DNA from: Methylocapsa acidiphila B2
GTDB taxonomy: Bacteria > Pseudomonadota > Alphaproteobacteria > Rhizobiales > Beijerinckiaceae
Direction of reading: 5' to 3'
Assembly (NCBI RefSeq): GCF_000427445.1
Contig: NZ_KE386496.1
Coordinates: 62,001-126,000 of the forward strand
DNA length: 64,000 bases
Under the pieces are notes generated by a model, which was not told the origin of the DNA, ran no database searches, and worked only from the letters and a program-made list of their open reading frames with translations. The translations under genes were made by a program, and so were the position numbers. How positions within the stretch are numbered: position 1 is the first letter of the stretch; each line of letters opens with the position of its first letter. Shown one piece after another: positions 1 to 8,250 of this stretch.

Positions 1-471
1 GAAAAGGTCGGGCTTGACGCGGCCTTCGTGCACGCTGTCACCGAATACAAGCTTTTTCGCCGCGGTTATGAGGACTCGCAAGTTCCAACTTCCGCGCTGG
101 GGCCACCCGACAGCGAAACCGTGCGATACTATAAATCGATGCTATTCAGCCGCTTGGCCGAACACTTCGGCGCTGCCACGAGTTTCGAGTGCAGAGTCCG
201 GCAGCCGCGTGCCTCCGAGCACTTCGCGGTCATGAGCATTCAGATTGGTCGTCTGGGCGCGACGCAGGCGGATGCGGTCGCGGAGCCGCTGTTCGATGCC
301 ATTAAGGCCAACATGGGGTTCAGTCCACTTGCGCGGATCATGTTCGACGCAGTTGCTTCTCGCGTTGCGGTAGCCAAGCCCTGGACGCGCGTTGCCTGGA
401 CCGTTGAACAAGCCTACGCAGACGCCCGTAGCATCTCCGAAGAGGTTTTGCGTTCCGGAGCAGCCTCGTGA
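1..471 (+). CDS. partial hypothetical protein, first gene of a two-gene unit
   Basis: The reading frame is open from the first base of the window, so the gene starts upstream; 156 residues of its C-terminal part are visible. I recognise no family. The part seen is a mixed helical, soluble-looking protein without signal peptide or membrane segment. Its stop codon overlaps the GTG start of the next gene by 4 bases (GTGA at 468-471), which points to translational coupling with the nuclease-like protein downstream. A partner or immunity role for that nuclease is inference from coupling only. Confidence 0.6.
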   Translation, partial: EKVGLDAAFVHAVTEYKLFRRGYEDSQVPTSALGPPDSETVRYYKSMLFSRLAEHFGAATSFECRVRQPRASEHFAVMSIQIGRLGATQADAVAEPLFDAIKANMGFSPLARIMFDAVASRVAVAKPWTRVAWTVEQAYADARSISEEVLRSGAAS

Positions 472-1250
472 CTATTGCAGGATTTTTCTCGGCACATGCT
501 GGCGGCGCCGATCAGACGGCCCGCATCCTTGTTTGGGAGCAGATGCTTTATCAAGCCATGCGCTTACTAGAAGAAGCGCATCGGCGGGTTTGCAGCCCTG
601 ATGGACAGGAACAGCTTCGCAAGCTCGATGGTTGGTGGCGTGAAACGAAATCAAGGCTCAACGGCAAACCATGTCTGGTACCCTCCGAGGAGGCGATCTC
701 GGAGGCGCTTTGCACCGAGATGGAAAAGATTAGGGATGAGATCGTCCTAAAGAAGCTCCCGGCAGATGCGACGATGGCGGGTGTCGACATGCTGGCGGTC
801 GCGAGCGAGCAGCCCCGAAAGATAAAGACTGGAATCGGAAAGCATTCTAAACCGACCGATATTCGCATTTACCGGCTTAATTCCGAGAAGCTCGACCTTC
901 GAATCGAGGCAAAAGTCGTATTGCGCAATGCCGACCTGAAGAACAGCTATCTTTCGGGCAACGGCCTGAAGCGATTTTCTGATCCCAAGGAGCCCTACAC
1001 CGATCATGAAATCGGCGGCATGGTCGCTTACTCGGTAACGGACGATAAGGCGACGTGGCTCACGCGCATTGATGATGCGCTTCGGGCTTCTACGCCGCCA
1101 GTACCGACCTTCAGGCATCACATCCAGACGTCGCCCGACGAAACTCTCTTTAGCCGCGTGCCGTATGCCATCACGACAAGCCTCCGGAACGAGGTTCTGG
1201 TATTTCACGTCGTTCTTGAGTTTATGTGCGAGCCCGACGCCCGCACATGA
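468..1250 (+). CDS. PD-(D/E)XK nuclease-like hypothetical protein
   Basis: 260-residue protein with a GTG start overlapping the previous stop. Around residues 133-155 it carries a 'TDIRIY...LRIEAKVVL' pattern: an acidic residue at the start of one strand, then E-x-K in the next hydrophobic strand. That is the layout of the PD-(D/E)XK nuclease active site. The upstream third looks helical (residues 20-110), as expected for an accessory region. The family is not recognised beyond this motif, and the motif alone is weak evidence. Its place beside a toxin-antitoxin operon and an integrative element suggests a defence or restriction role, which is inference. Confidence 0.55.
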   Translation: MTIAGFFSAHAGGADQTARILVWEQMLYQAMRLLEEAHRRVCSPDGQEQLRKLDGWWRETKSRLNGKPCLVPSEEAISEALCTEMEKIRDEIVLKKLPADATMAGVDMLAVASEQPRKIKTGIGKHSKPTDIRIYRLNSEKLDLRIEAKVVLRNADLKNSYLSGNGLKRFSDPKEPYTDHEIGGMVAYSVTDDKATWLTRIDDALRASTPPVPTFRHHIQTSPDETLFSRVPYAITTSLRNEVLVFHVVLEFMCEPDART

Positions 1251-1712
1251 GCGGCGCAGCCAGTATCGATCCCATTCTTAATCCAGCCAGTTGACGCGGG
1301 TTCGGCGGTCACCACGTGGCGGCCTTTCCCTACGTCGCCTTCTATCTTCCTCGAAATCTGGCCGATGAAGTGTTGGCGATCTCCGACCCGGAAGACGTCG
1401 GCCTTGACCTTGTGAAGAGCGGGCTCGCGCGCCTCTACAGCCGTACGGACTACGACCTGCATCGTTTCGGTCAGATCGCGCCGACCCGGCATTTGGCGCG
1501 AGGCCGAGCGTTTGACGACCCGCATACCCACGTCGGCCGAGCTCGAGAGCCAGCCGTCGAGACGGAAAACCCTCGGCAGCAGTGCCGATCGACGCAAGAC
1601 CGCCCTTTCACCGCGATCTCGGCTGTCCTTGCGTCCGCCGTCAACGAGCCGGAAAGTCGCGCCGCTTGGTCGGAGAGCCCACCCGCGCCGTGCATGACTC
1701 CAGGGATTAACC
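1251..1712. other. gap without a convincing gene
   Basis: 462 bases between the nuclease-like gene and hicB. Overlapping frames are open on both strands (plus 1316-1735, minus 1205-1597) but none has a good ribosome binding site or a recognisable family. The plus frame reads plausibly for about 50 residues from 1316 and then degenerates into Arg/Pro-rich sequence, so a decayed gene remnant is possible. Confidence 0.4.
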
Positions 1713-2114
1713 TTAGGCGTCCTCCAGCTTCATAACTTCCTTCGCGGCCCTTGCGAGAAAGCCAGATCGCGTAAGACCATGATGCTCAGAATAGGCGTCG
1801 ATTTCCGCAAGGACGTCCTCTGGCAGGGTGATGTTGACACGAACGGTCTTTGCGACCGGCGACGGAGCCTTGACCAAAATAGCGACGCCGTCGCGGTTCT
1901 CTGGATTGTTCATGACCGATTCGAGAGAAGACGCCTCCGGGATAGCCTCGCCGTCGGCGACCATTCCTTCGATATGCAAAGCAAGCGCCTCCTCGGCCAT
2001 GGCGCGAGCTTCATCAAGCGTGCGGCCGGCCGTGACGCAACCAAGAAAGTCGGGAAAGGACACGCCATAGTCGCTATCTGACTCCTTATGAATCAGTCCG
2101 ATGTATTGACGCAT
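1713..2114 (-). CDS. hicB: HicB-family antitoxin
   Basis: 133 residues. The N-terminal half (about 1-70) is the HicB partial RNase-H-like fold, with 'Y..SFPDFLGCVTAG.TLDEA' and a following helix. The C-terminal part (about 88-133) is a ribbon-helix-helix DNA-binding domain ('VRVNITLPEDVLAEID.Y...GLTRSGFLARAAKE'). The antitoxin binds and blocks the HicA toxin and normally represses its own operon. It starts 3 bases after the hicA stop, the common toxin-first hicAB order. Whether the pair is active cannot be told from sequence. Confidence 0.92.
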   Translation of the reverse strand: MRQYIGLIHKESDSDYGVSFPDFLGCVTAGRTLDEARAMAEEALALHIEGMVADGEAIPEASSLESVMNNPENRDGVAILVKAPSPVAKTVRVNITLPEDVLAEIDAYSEHHGLTRSGFLARAAKEVMKLEDA

Positions 2115-2117
2115 GGC

Positions 2118-2306
2118 TCACCTCATCTTCAAGCCGGATTGCTTTTCAATGCTCTTGAGTGTTCCTATCGGAATGTCGCGCGAAGGATGCGGCACTGTCA
2201 CTCGACCGAGCTTCGTATTGTGCTTGAACTGCACGTGGTCGCCTTTTTGGGCGACCTTGAACCAACCGTCACTCTCAAGCTTGGCTATGATGTCTCGGCT
2301 ATTCAT
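2118..2306 (-). CDS. hicA: HicA-family mRNA interferase toxin
   Basis: 62 residues, full length for HicA, a small double-stranded-RNA-binding-like fold that cleaves mRNA in a translation-independent way. The signature 'GDHVQFKH' holds the expected catalytic histidine, and 'VTVPHPSRDIPIGTLKSIEKQSG' is the usual C-terminal block. First gene of the operon with hicB. The ATG at 2306 directly abuts an inverted repeat and no Shine-Dalgarno sequence precedes it, so leaderless or re-initiated translation is possible. Confidence 0.92.
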   Translation of the reverse strand: MNSRDIIAKLESDGWFKVAQKGDHVQFKHNTKLGRVTVPHPSRDIPIGTLKSIEKQSGLKMR

Positions 2307-2307
2307 T

Positions 2308-2342
2308 GTGTGTATAAGTACACACTAGCAACGGTTGGTCAA
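2308..2342 (-). promoter_or_regulatory. hicAB promoter and candidate HicB operator
   Basis: Immediately upstream of the hicA ATG is a perfect inverted repeat: GTGTGTA (2308-2314), 4-base spacer, TACACAC (2319-2325). On the minus strand a -35-like TTGACC lies at 2342-2337 and a weak -10-like TTATAC at 2317-2312 (19-base spacing), inside the repeat. A repressor bound here would cover the -10 region and the start codon area. HicB autoregulation through its ribbon-helix-helix domain is known for the family; this exact site is inferred. Confidence 0.6.
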
Positions 2343-2349
2343 GGCCTAT

Positions 2350-3100
2350 TTGAAAGGATGGCCAAGACCGCGCCTCGTCACAAGCCGGCCCTTTCGAGGA
2401 AGCTCCAAGGCCATCTTGGCGGTCCTCGCCGGATCGCCGCGCCCGCGCCGACGTCGCCGAGCCGCAGGCTTCCTGGCACCGCGACCAGCCCCTCTGGCCG
2501 AGATTCCAGGTCCACTTCGTCACCGACGCCGCCATGGCCCAGGAAGCCGGCGGCCGAAGCTGCGTGGTCAAGCCGAAATGGTCATGCGGATCGCCGCAAA
2601 GTTGCCACCGCGTTCGCCGAGGAAGCCGCTACGCGCCTGCCGCTGAGCGCCCGATCGCCGCAAAGCCAGCGCAGTGCCGGTGCCGCCGTCGCCGAGCTAC
2701 CGGCGCTCGCGCGCGGCAAGCCTGCCCTTAGGCTGAGAGTCCGGGTCCTCTTCATCGCCGTCGCCGGCGCGCCGCGGGAGCCGCCGCCCGACGCCGCACG
2801 GATCACGCCGAAAGGCCGCTGCGGACCGCCGGATCGCCGCCGCGCCCGCGCCGCCATCGCCGAGCTGCGGGCGTTCGATCGCTGCGAGCCAGCCCTCCAG
2901 GCTTGAGCGTCCGGGTCCTCTTGGGCGCCCGCGCCCGCCGCGCCGAGAAAGCCACCAGCCTCCGCCGCGCCCGCGCCGCCGTCGCTGAGCTCCCGGCAGC
3001 CAAGCCGCGCCAGAATCCCACCCCTACACGACCAAGACATAAGGTTCTCCCGGGCGTTGGCGCGTCAGTGCGCCGCTGAACGTCGTGACGCGGGACCATG
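2350..3100. repeat. GC-rich degenerate repeat tract
   Basis: About 750 bases without a recognisable gene, dominated by degenerate, very GC-rich repeats. A block starting 'GCCGCCGTCGCCGAGCT' recurs with changes near 2686, 2853 and 2977. 'GTCCGGGTCCTCTT' recurs near 2739 and 2908. 'GATCGCCGCAAAG' recurs near 2589 and 2653. Open frames run through it on both strands (for example minus 2582-3040, Ala/Arg/Gly-rich), but their composition follows the repeat, not a protein family. It may be a decayed repeat-protein gene or a recombination-prone spacer next to the prophage. Confidence 0.5.
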
Positions 3101-3133
3101 GCGAGAAGCGCGGCGCTCGCTATGAAGCCGCGG

Positions 3134-3667
3134 CTAAGAGAGAGACTTCAGCAAATGCTTCAAAACCGCAGGCGGAACATAAGCCTCCGCTGAACGGTAA
3201 AACGTTGCCAGAACGACCTTTTCAGTCAACTCTTTCGGCAGCGAAGGCCCGTAGAATCCACGGACAGGAAGCCGCTTCGCGCCCAGGCGCGCTCTGAAGC
3301 CGGCTACTCCCTTTCCTTTGATGCCAAACGATCGCTTGAATAGATGGTCGACGCCCCATGTTTTAGCGTCAATTCCCTTCCCAGTGTCGCGCACCGGAAA
3401 TTCCTTGATAGGAATGCCCTTTCCTGACGCGACGATCTGGTAAGCGAGCCGCCCCGGCGCCGCGCGCGCCCACCCACGCCCAGAATCCTTCATGCGCGAT
3501 ACGATTGAGGCGTACTTCGTGACATTGGTGTCTGTTTTCATCGTCCGTTGCACCTGCGTGCGCACCTTGTCGCCGCCTTCGTTCAGGCCGCGCGCGATCG
3601 CGCTAGACAATGCTTTTTCAAATGCCGCTTTGTTGAACCCCTCGATCCTAAAACGAAGCTCCAGCAT
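3134..3667 (-). CDS. phage minor tail protein, GpZ-like
   Basis: 177 residues. The N-terminus 'FNKAAFEKALSSAIARGLNEGGDKVRTQVQRTM' matches the style of lambda gpZ / HK97-gp10-type tail-completion proteins, which cap the head-proximal end of the tail tube. The rest is basic and beta-rich. The ATG at 3667 is preceded by GGGAGGG at good spacing. It lies 58 bases downstream of the primase on the same strand, an unusual neighbour for a tail gene and a sign that the element has lost or reshuffled its structural block. Confidence 0.65.
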   Translation of the reverse strand: MLELRFRIEGFNKAAFEKALSSAIARGLNEGGDKVRTQVQRTMKTDTNVTKYASIVSRMKDSGRGWARAAPGRLAYQIVASGKGIPIKEFPVRDTGKGIDAKTWGVDHLFKRSFGIKGKGVAGFRARLGAKRLPVRGFYGPSLPKELTEKVVLATFYRSAEAYVPPAVLKHLLKSLS

Positions 3668-3725
3668 TAAAACCCTCCCACAACTGCGCCAAGCCGCATA
3701 TGAAATTCATGTGTAGAATTGTCGC

Positions 3726-5864
3726 TCAACCCGACCGTGCGATCGTGATGGTCCTGACGCCGCTGTGACGCCGCTCAACCATAATTCCCTTGGTCCGCAG
3801 GAGCGGGATGCAGCGCTCAAGGCAATTCCCGAGCCCCTGCGCCGTCTTCGGCCAGATGCGCATTTGACGGATGGATTCGGACGTAATGCCGGCGAGCAAG
3901 CCGAGCAGTTGAGTCGCTGTCCCGCTCCAGAATTTGAGGTCTTCACGTCTGATGAAATCGTCGATCGCCACGGCGATCACGTCGCTTTCGAAGGCGGCGT
4001 CCGCCGAATCGCGCCGGCCGCGCTCATAGGCTTCGGAGAAAGCACCAGGCTCCCATCCCAAGCCGGGCTCGGCGGCGGCGAGCCATTTTTCGAAATCCGC
4101 CATGCGGCTGGAGCGGGGCAGGCGGACCGATCCGATCCGGCGAAGCGCGGCCGACAGGGCGTCATAGAGCGCGCCCAGGACTCGAGGCCGGGCGATTTCC
4201 CAATCGCGCTCGATCTCGTCTTCCGGTCGCCGCGACTCCTCGGGGATAGAGGAAAGCCGCGCGATGATTGACCGGTCATTCAGGTCGGCGCGCTCTGCAA
4301 GTGCGGGAATACCGTTGATAACGATCGGCCGAGCGCCGTCGAAGATATTCTCGTCTTTGTCGGTGTGGAGCGCGCGCACCGCGAAGCCGCTCCCCGTCGA
4401 TAATCGACACAGCCCGTCGGAGAGAGTCGCGTCGATGTGGGAGAGATTGTCGAACGCGATCAGGTGTCCGTTTTGTGCCGTGACGATAAGGTTTTGCTCA
4501 TCCTTCGGCGGCCCTTGGATCGCGGGCGAGGAAGGATCGATGAGGCTACGCAGCAGACGGCAAAAGCTGGATTTTCCGGAACCCTGTTCGCCGTTCAAAA
4601 TCAAGATCGGGTAGGGTCCGCGCTCGCGCAGGGCGGCTATAAGCCAGGCCACCACTATGACGAAATCATCCTCGCCGGCCAAGTTCCCAAAATGGCGGAG
4701 CTCGTCGATCGAATAGCCAGCCTCAGGCTCACAGAGAGGCCGCATGCGCGGCGAGCGGATAAAGGGTAGATCATGCTTTTCAAGCACGCGCCAGCCGTCG
4801 GATGCGATCTCGACTGCACGCCACGCGGCATCACATAAATCGACATAGAGTTTGCCGTCACGCCCGCCGACGCGGCGCCACGGGGCCTGCTCCTTTCCTT
4901 CGCTCGAGGCTCGCGCCTCCAGTACGCGGACAGTGTCCTCGATCGCTTGCGCGCCTGGCGCAAGGCCGCAGCTCTCATAAGCCCGCAGCGAAAGCCAGCG
5001 CTTGAACGCCTGCGACCGGATCGGCCAGCTTTCCTGATGGCCGCCGACGTCGATCGACGCGAAGGTTTCATAATCAGGTCCGCGCCACAACGCGCAGAAT
5101 TGGGCAAGCGCCATAAGATCGTCGCGCTGCGATCGGCGTCGGCGGCTCTTGCCGCCTTCTGCAGATTTGGCGCGCTCGCCGAAAGCCGTCTCAAGCCGCG
5201 CGGCAGCGTCGACGAGACCGAGAGCCATTTCCTTGGTCCAGCCTTCGTCGAGCGCGTCTGCCGCATCCCAACCCTCGCCGGCCGTCGCCGGCGGCGCGAT
5301 GATGGAGACTGAGCGCGCACCAGCCGCAACGGCAAGCCCTGCGGCCTCTTGGGCATAGGCGCCGCCAGGAGAGTCCGCGTCGGGCCATATGGTGACGTCT
5401 CGCTCCTCGAGCGGGCTCCAATCTGCCTTGGCGGCGGATTTCGCGCCGTTCGGAGAGGCGATGCACACATGATCGACGAGCAGCTTGCCGGCTGCGTCTG
5501 CGGCCTTTTCGCCTTCGCATAAAACCACGCCCGCCCTCGGCCGCGCGGCGAGGCGATCCTGACCATAAAGCGGGCGCGGCGCGGGCCAAGACTCCCAGCG
5601 CCATTTCGCCGCGCCGCCTCCGGCCGGTTCGAATAGGACGAGCGGACGGAATTGCTTGCCTGCCTTTTTGTCGAACCGGCAAACAAAGCCGAGCGGCGCG
5701 CCGGCGCTATCGAGATAGGCCCACATCGCAGAGGGCCTGCCGAGCGATGGATGACGTTCCGGCGGCGCCGGCGCATCCGACGGAGCGGGCAGAATCGCGC
5801 GAAACTTCGGCGCGTCGGCAGGTGGGCGAGCTTTGTTGTTGATCGGCGCGAAGGGGTCACTCAA
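3726..5864 (-). CDS. phage/plasmid-type primase: TOPRIM plus helicase-like ATPase
   Basis: 712 residues from a TTG start that overlaps the end of the upstream gene by 8 bases; the frame is open further to 5939. A TOPRIM domain is seen about 90-190 ('GVVLCEGEKAADAAG', then 'WPDADSPGG' with the metal-binding D-x-D). A P-loop ATPase follows around residue 400 onward ('NGEQGSGKSSFCRLL' Walker A, 'HLIAFDNLS' Walker B). Such proteins prime and unwind DNA at phage or satellite origins. The zinc-binding/primase N-terminal segment usually in the same polypeptide is encoded by the overlapping gene upstream. Confidence 0.8.
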   Translation of the reverse strand: MSDPFAPINNKARPPADAPKFRAILPAPSDAPAPPERHPSLGRPSAMWAYLDSAGAPLGFVCRFDKKAGKQFRPLVLFEPAGGGAAKWRWESWPAPRPLYGQDRLAARPRAGVVLCEGEKAADAAGKLLVDHVCIASPNGAKSAAKADWSPLEERDVTIWPDADSPGGAYAQEAAGLAVAAGARSVSIIAPPATAGEGWDAADALDEGWTKEMALGLVDAAARLETAFGERAKSAEGGKSRRRRSQRDDLMALAQFCALWRGPDYETFASIDVGGHQESWPIRSQAFKRWLSLRAYESCGLAPGAQAIEDTVRVLEARASSEGKEQAPWRRVGGRDGKLYVDLCDAAWRAVEIASDGWRVLEKHDLPFIRSPRMRPLCEPEAGYSIDELRHFGNLAGEDDFVIVVAWLIAALRERGPYPILILNGEQGSGKSSFCRLLRSLIDPSSPAIQGPPKDEQNLIVTAQNGHLIAFDNLSHIDATLSDGLCRLSTGSGFAVRALHTDKDENIFDGARPIVINGIPALAERADLNDRSIIARLSSIPEESRRPEDEIERDWEIARPRVLGALYDALSAALRRIGSVRLPRSSRMADFEKWLAAAEPGLGWEPGAFSEAYERGRRDSADAAFESDVIAVAIDDFIRREDLKFWSGTATQLLGLLAGITSESIRQMRIWPKTAQGLGNCLERCIPLLRTKGIMVERRHSGVRTITIARSG

Positions 5865-6165
5865 ATGGATCGACCCCGAGCATGTCGCCCACCTTGCGCG
5901 CGGCCTCGCCCTGGTCGAGCCCGAAGAGAAAAGCAGCAAGCGAGATCAAATCCCCGCCGCGATCATCGCTCGAGAAATCGCCCCATTTGCCGGTCCGTAA
6001 ATTCACCTTGAAGCTGCCGTGGCGACGATCCGCGCGCATCGGGTTGCGAGCGACCCATTCATGGCCTTCGCGACGTCCGTCCGGAAGCCACCGCGGTAGG
6101 ATGGAATCGGCGCGAGCCAAGGCGGCGGACGCGAGCCGGGCGAAGGCGATGCGGCGCGGGCTCAT
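5857..6165 (-). CDS. primase N-terminal domain protein
   Basis: 102 residues. 'VARNPMRADRRHGSFKVNLRTGKWGDFSSDDRGGDLISLAAFL' is the segment normally found at the N-terminus of phage and plasmid primases just before TOPRIM. The zinc-ligand cysteines of classical CHC2 primases are absent. Its ATG overlaps the previous stop as ATGA (6165-6162), and its own stop overlaps the primase start, so three genes are probably translationally coupled. It looks like one ancestral primase divided in two. Confidence 0.7.
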   Translation of the reverse strand: MSPRRIAFARLASAALARADSILPRWLPDGRREGHEWVARNPMRADRRHGSFKVNLRTGKWGDFSSDDRGGDLISLAAFLFGLDQGEAARKVGDMLGVDPFE

Positions 6166-6650
6166 TTTCTTCGCCCCTGAATCGATTGACCCAGCGCCCT
6201 CGATTTCTCAGCAGATATTTCCGCAAAGTCACGCTCGCCGAGAACGTTTAGGAGAAGCGCCTTCGCTATTAATTCAAAGGCGACGCCGCAAAGCTCGCTC
6301 TCGCTTTGCCCTGTCAAAGAGGCCAGCGCAGACGTCACGCCCAGTCCGGAAGCGGGACCGCAGGTCCAACCCATTCCCTGGAAATCAATCTGAAGATCGT
6401 GAGGCCGCCCATTTAGCCGATAGACGCCAAACGGCTTCTTCAGCTCGCATTCGTCGCTAAAAGAACAAAGCAACTCGTAAGCGAGTTCGCCTTTGAGAGC
6501 GCCGTCGATCAGACCGGCCGAATTTAGATCGGTCATATCTCGCACGATCGCGAGCGCATCGGCGACTTCGGCAATTACCGATTCATATAAATGGAGATTC
6601 AATATTGGCTTTGCTGCCGGAGCACTTGAGTACGCACGCCGCGTCTTCAT
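6162..6650 (-). CDS. hypothetical protein of the replication module
   Basis: 162 residues, not recognised. The ATG at 6650 overlaps the stop of the HTH regulator (ATGA), and its stop overlaps the next ATG, placing it inside the AlpA-primase operon. It has helical regions with 'AEVADALAIVRDMTDLN' near the N-terminus and a conserved-looking 'YRLNGRPHDLQIDFQGMGWTCG' centre. No membrane segments. The frame is open upstream to 7211 but only this start fits the operon overlap. Confidence 0.6.
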   Translation of the reverse strand: MKTRRAYSSAPAAKPILNLHLYESVIAEVADALAIVRDMTDLNSAGLIDGALKGELAYELLCSFSDECELKKPFGVYRLNGRPHDLQIDFQGMGWTCGPASGLGVTSALASLTGQSESELCGVAFELIAKALLLNVLGERDFAEISAEKSRALGQSIQGRRK

Positions 6651-6868
6651 TCGACGAACTCCTGCGCTGTGTTGGCGCAGGCGCGTTGTGCGAGCCAGGC
6701 GTCGATGTCCTCCTGCCGATAGCGAACACAGCGGCCAACTTTGAGAAAGACAGGGCCGCCGCCTTTCCAGCGCCAGGCCTGCAGCGCCGCCGGCGTCAGT
6801 CCAAGGAATTGCGCGACAGCCTTCTCGTCGAGAAGCGCCGCGGCCTGATTGTTTGAAATCACATTCAC
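6647..6868 (-). CDS. AlpA/excisionase-like winged-helix regulator
   Basis: 73 residues. 'LLDEKAVAQFLGLTPAALQAWRWKGGGPVFLKVGRCVRYRQEDIDAWLAQR' is the MerR/AlpA-type helix-turn-helix used by phage excisionases and satellite regulators. The GTG at 6868 is chosen because a near-perfect GGAGGTGATC ribosome site lies 8 bases upstream; an in-frame GTG at 6877 falls inside that site. It heads the replication operon and probably controls excision or transcription of the element. Confidence 0.82.
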   Translation of the reverse strand: MNVISNNQAAALLDEKAVAQFLGLTPAALQAWRWKGGGPVFLKVGRCVRYRQEDIDAWLAQRACANTAQEFVE

Positions 6869-7214
6869 GATGATCACCTCCGCTGAAATTGAACTTGCGG
6901 CGATGATCTTGGATTCCCGCCTTGCCGGCTATGCGCAAAACTGGCTGGAAGATGAGCGCGAATGCCTCATGCGTATGTGCGATAATTCGCGAAATTGACG
7001 TCACTGTCGCGCATTGACAATGGCGCGGCGGCGAGGCAGCGCATAGATCGCTTCGCGTCGAAGCTTTAGCCGAACGCTTCACGCAATGACATGCTCGATA
7101 CAGCATCGCGAGATGTTCAGCCGACGGGGCGCGGCCTGCCGGCGACTTGCCCGCGCAGTATCCGGCTGCCAGCCAGACCGGCCTCCGTTTCTTGAGCGTG
7201 ACGGCGGCCATGGC
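6869..7214. other. regulatory gap upstream of the AlpA operon
   Basis: 346 bases between the regulator start and the end of the next minus-strand gene. No convincing ORF. It holds an AT-richer patch around 6980-7020, including a short imperfect palindrome around AATTTCGCGAATT, suitable for a promoter or operator of the AlpA-primase operon, but I cannot assign -35/-10 boxes with confidence. Confidence 0.4.
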
Positions 7215-7907
7215 TCACGCCGCAGGAGAAAGCGCGCCGGCGGATGCGAACGATTCAAGGATCGCCTCGAAGTCGTCGCGCTGCAGGTAATCGGCGATGG
7301 CGGAGCAATAGCCGGCGAGGACGCGGATCTCGTCGCGCGAGGCCGAGCGCCTGCTGAGGAGGCGAGCAAGCGCCACGTTCGCCGCCTGCTCGGTGGCTTT
7401 CTCTCGCGCCACCGCCTGGACGAGGTCAGCCCTCTCGGCGATATTGGCGAGGTGCTTGAAATCTTCGTCGATCCACTCGCGCCAATATTCGAAATCTTTA
7501 TCGCTGAAATTTCGGATGCTCTCGCGATTATCGGGATGAAGTTTTGTCGGTAAGTTGTGGGAGATCTCAAATTTCCAGCGATTCACCAGGCGCTCTAGAT
7601 GCAGCTTGCATTCGTCCGCGTTCTTGCCCTCCAGCGTAACGCCAAGAAATTTGAAATGCCCACAGCGCCTCGCATGGCCAACCCACGCGTAGTATTTGTG
7701 GCGGGCGCTATTTGCTTCTTCTTTCGCGGCCGCGGACGCGGCGAGCGCTTGACGATGCGCCTCGATTAGCTTTTTGAGCGCCTGCAATCGGCCGGGCTTA
7801 GAGGTAGCTTGAGCGGGTGCGATAAATGCAGCGCCGGCCGATCGCATGGCGAGGAGCGGGCGGTTATTAGGCAAGCCTCGACCGGCTGCCGGAACGATGT
7901 TCGACAT
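7215..7907 (-). CDS. hypothetical phage protein
   Basis: 230 residues, unrecognised. Helix-rich and charged, with a central 'YYAWVGHARRCGHFKFLGVTLEGKNADECKLHLERLVNRWKFE'-type region that looks like a folded domain with paired Cys/His residues. TGAGGAA precedes the ATG. Third gene of a short leftward operon driven from the XRE divergent region (8451, 8246, 7907), so it is probably an early gene. Confidence 0.6.
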   Translation of the reverse strand: MSNIVPAAGRGLPNNRPLLAMRSAGAAFIAPAQATSKPGRLQALKKLIEAHRQALAASAAAKEEANSARHKYYAWVGHARRCGHFKFLGVTLEGKNADECKLHLERLVNRWKFEISHNLPTKLHPDNRESIRNFSDKDFEYWREWIDEDFKHLANIAERADLVQAVAREKATEQAANVALARLLSRRSASRDEIRVLAGYCSAIADYLQRDDFEAILESFASAGALSPAA

Positions 7908-7946
7908 GATGTTGTTCCTCAGATGATTGTGGTAGGCGCCGCTGCT

Positions 7947-8246
7947 TTACGCGCCGCCAATCGTTGAAGAATCCCGCTCGGCGATCTTGACTGAGAAATC
8001 ACCGTCCTGGACTTGGATCGTCGCAGTGCCCGCTGTGATGAGCGCATGAAGGCCTTCGGCCCGCGAGCTGATCAGGCGAAGCGATTTGCGCGCGGCCGAT
8101 GGCGCCGAGGCGACGAGGAGGACCCTGCAAGCTGCAAGAGCGTCGCCGCGCTGGCGAGGCGAGGGCGTGCGCGGCTTTCTCGCTTTTGGTGAGGCAGGCC
8201 TGCGCACGCGCGCCACCTTTGGCTTTTCGAGCGGGTTGATCGCCAT
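7947..8246 (-). CDS. hypothetical phage protein
   Basis: 99 residues, unrecognised. The N-terminal third is Pro/Arg/Lys-rich and probably disordered; the C-terminal part ('LHALITAGTATIQVQDGDFSVKIAERDSS') is beta-like. The ATG at 8246 lies only 4 bases after the stop of the preceding small gene; the same frame is open upstream to 8558 but crosses the promoter region. Part of the leftward early operon. Confidence 0.55.
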   Translation of the reverse strand: MAINPLEKPKVARVRRPASPKARKPRTPSPRQRGDALAACRVLLVASAPSAARKSLRLISSRAEGLHALITAGTATIQVQDGDFSVKIAERDSSTIGGA

Positions 8247-8250
8247 AGGC

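Noticed and set aside
2582-3040. Ala/Arg/Gly-rich ORFs in the repeat tract as a repeat protein gene
   Set aside because: Frames are open on both strands, lack ribosome sites, and follow the GC-rich repeat composition; no recognisable domain.
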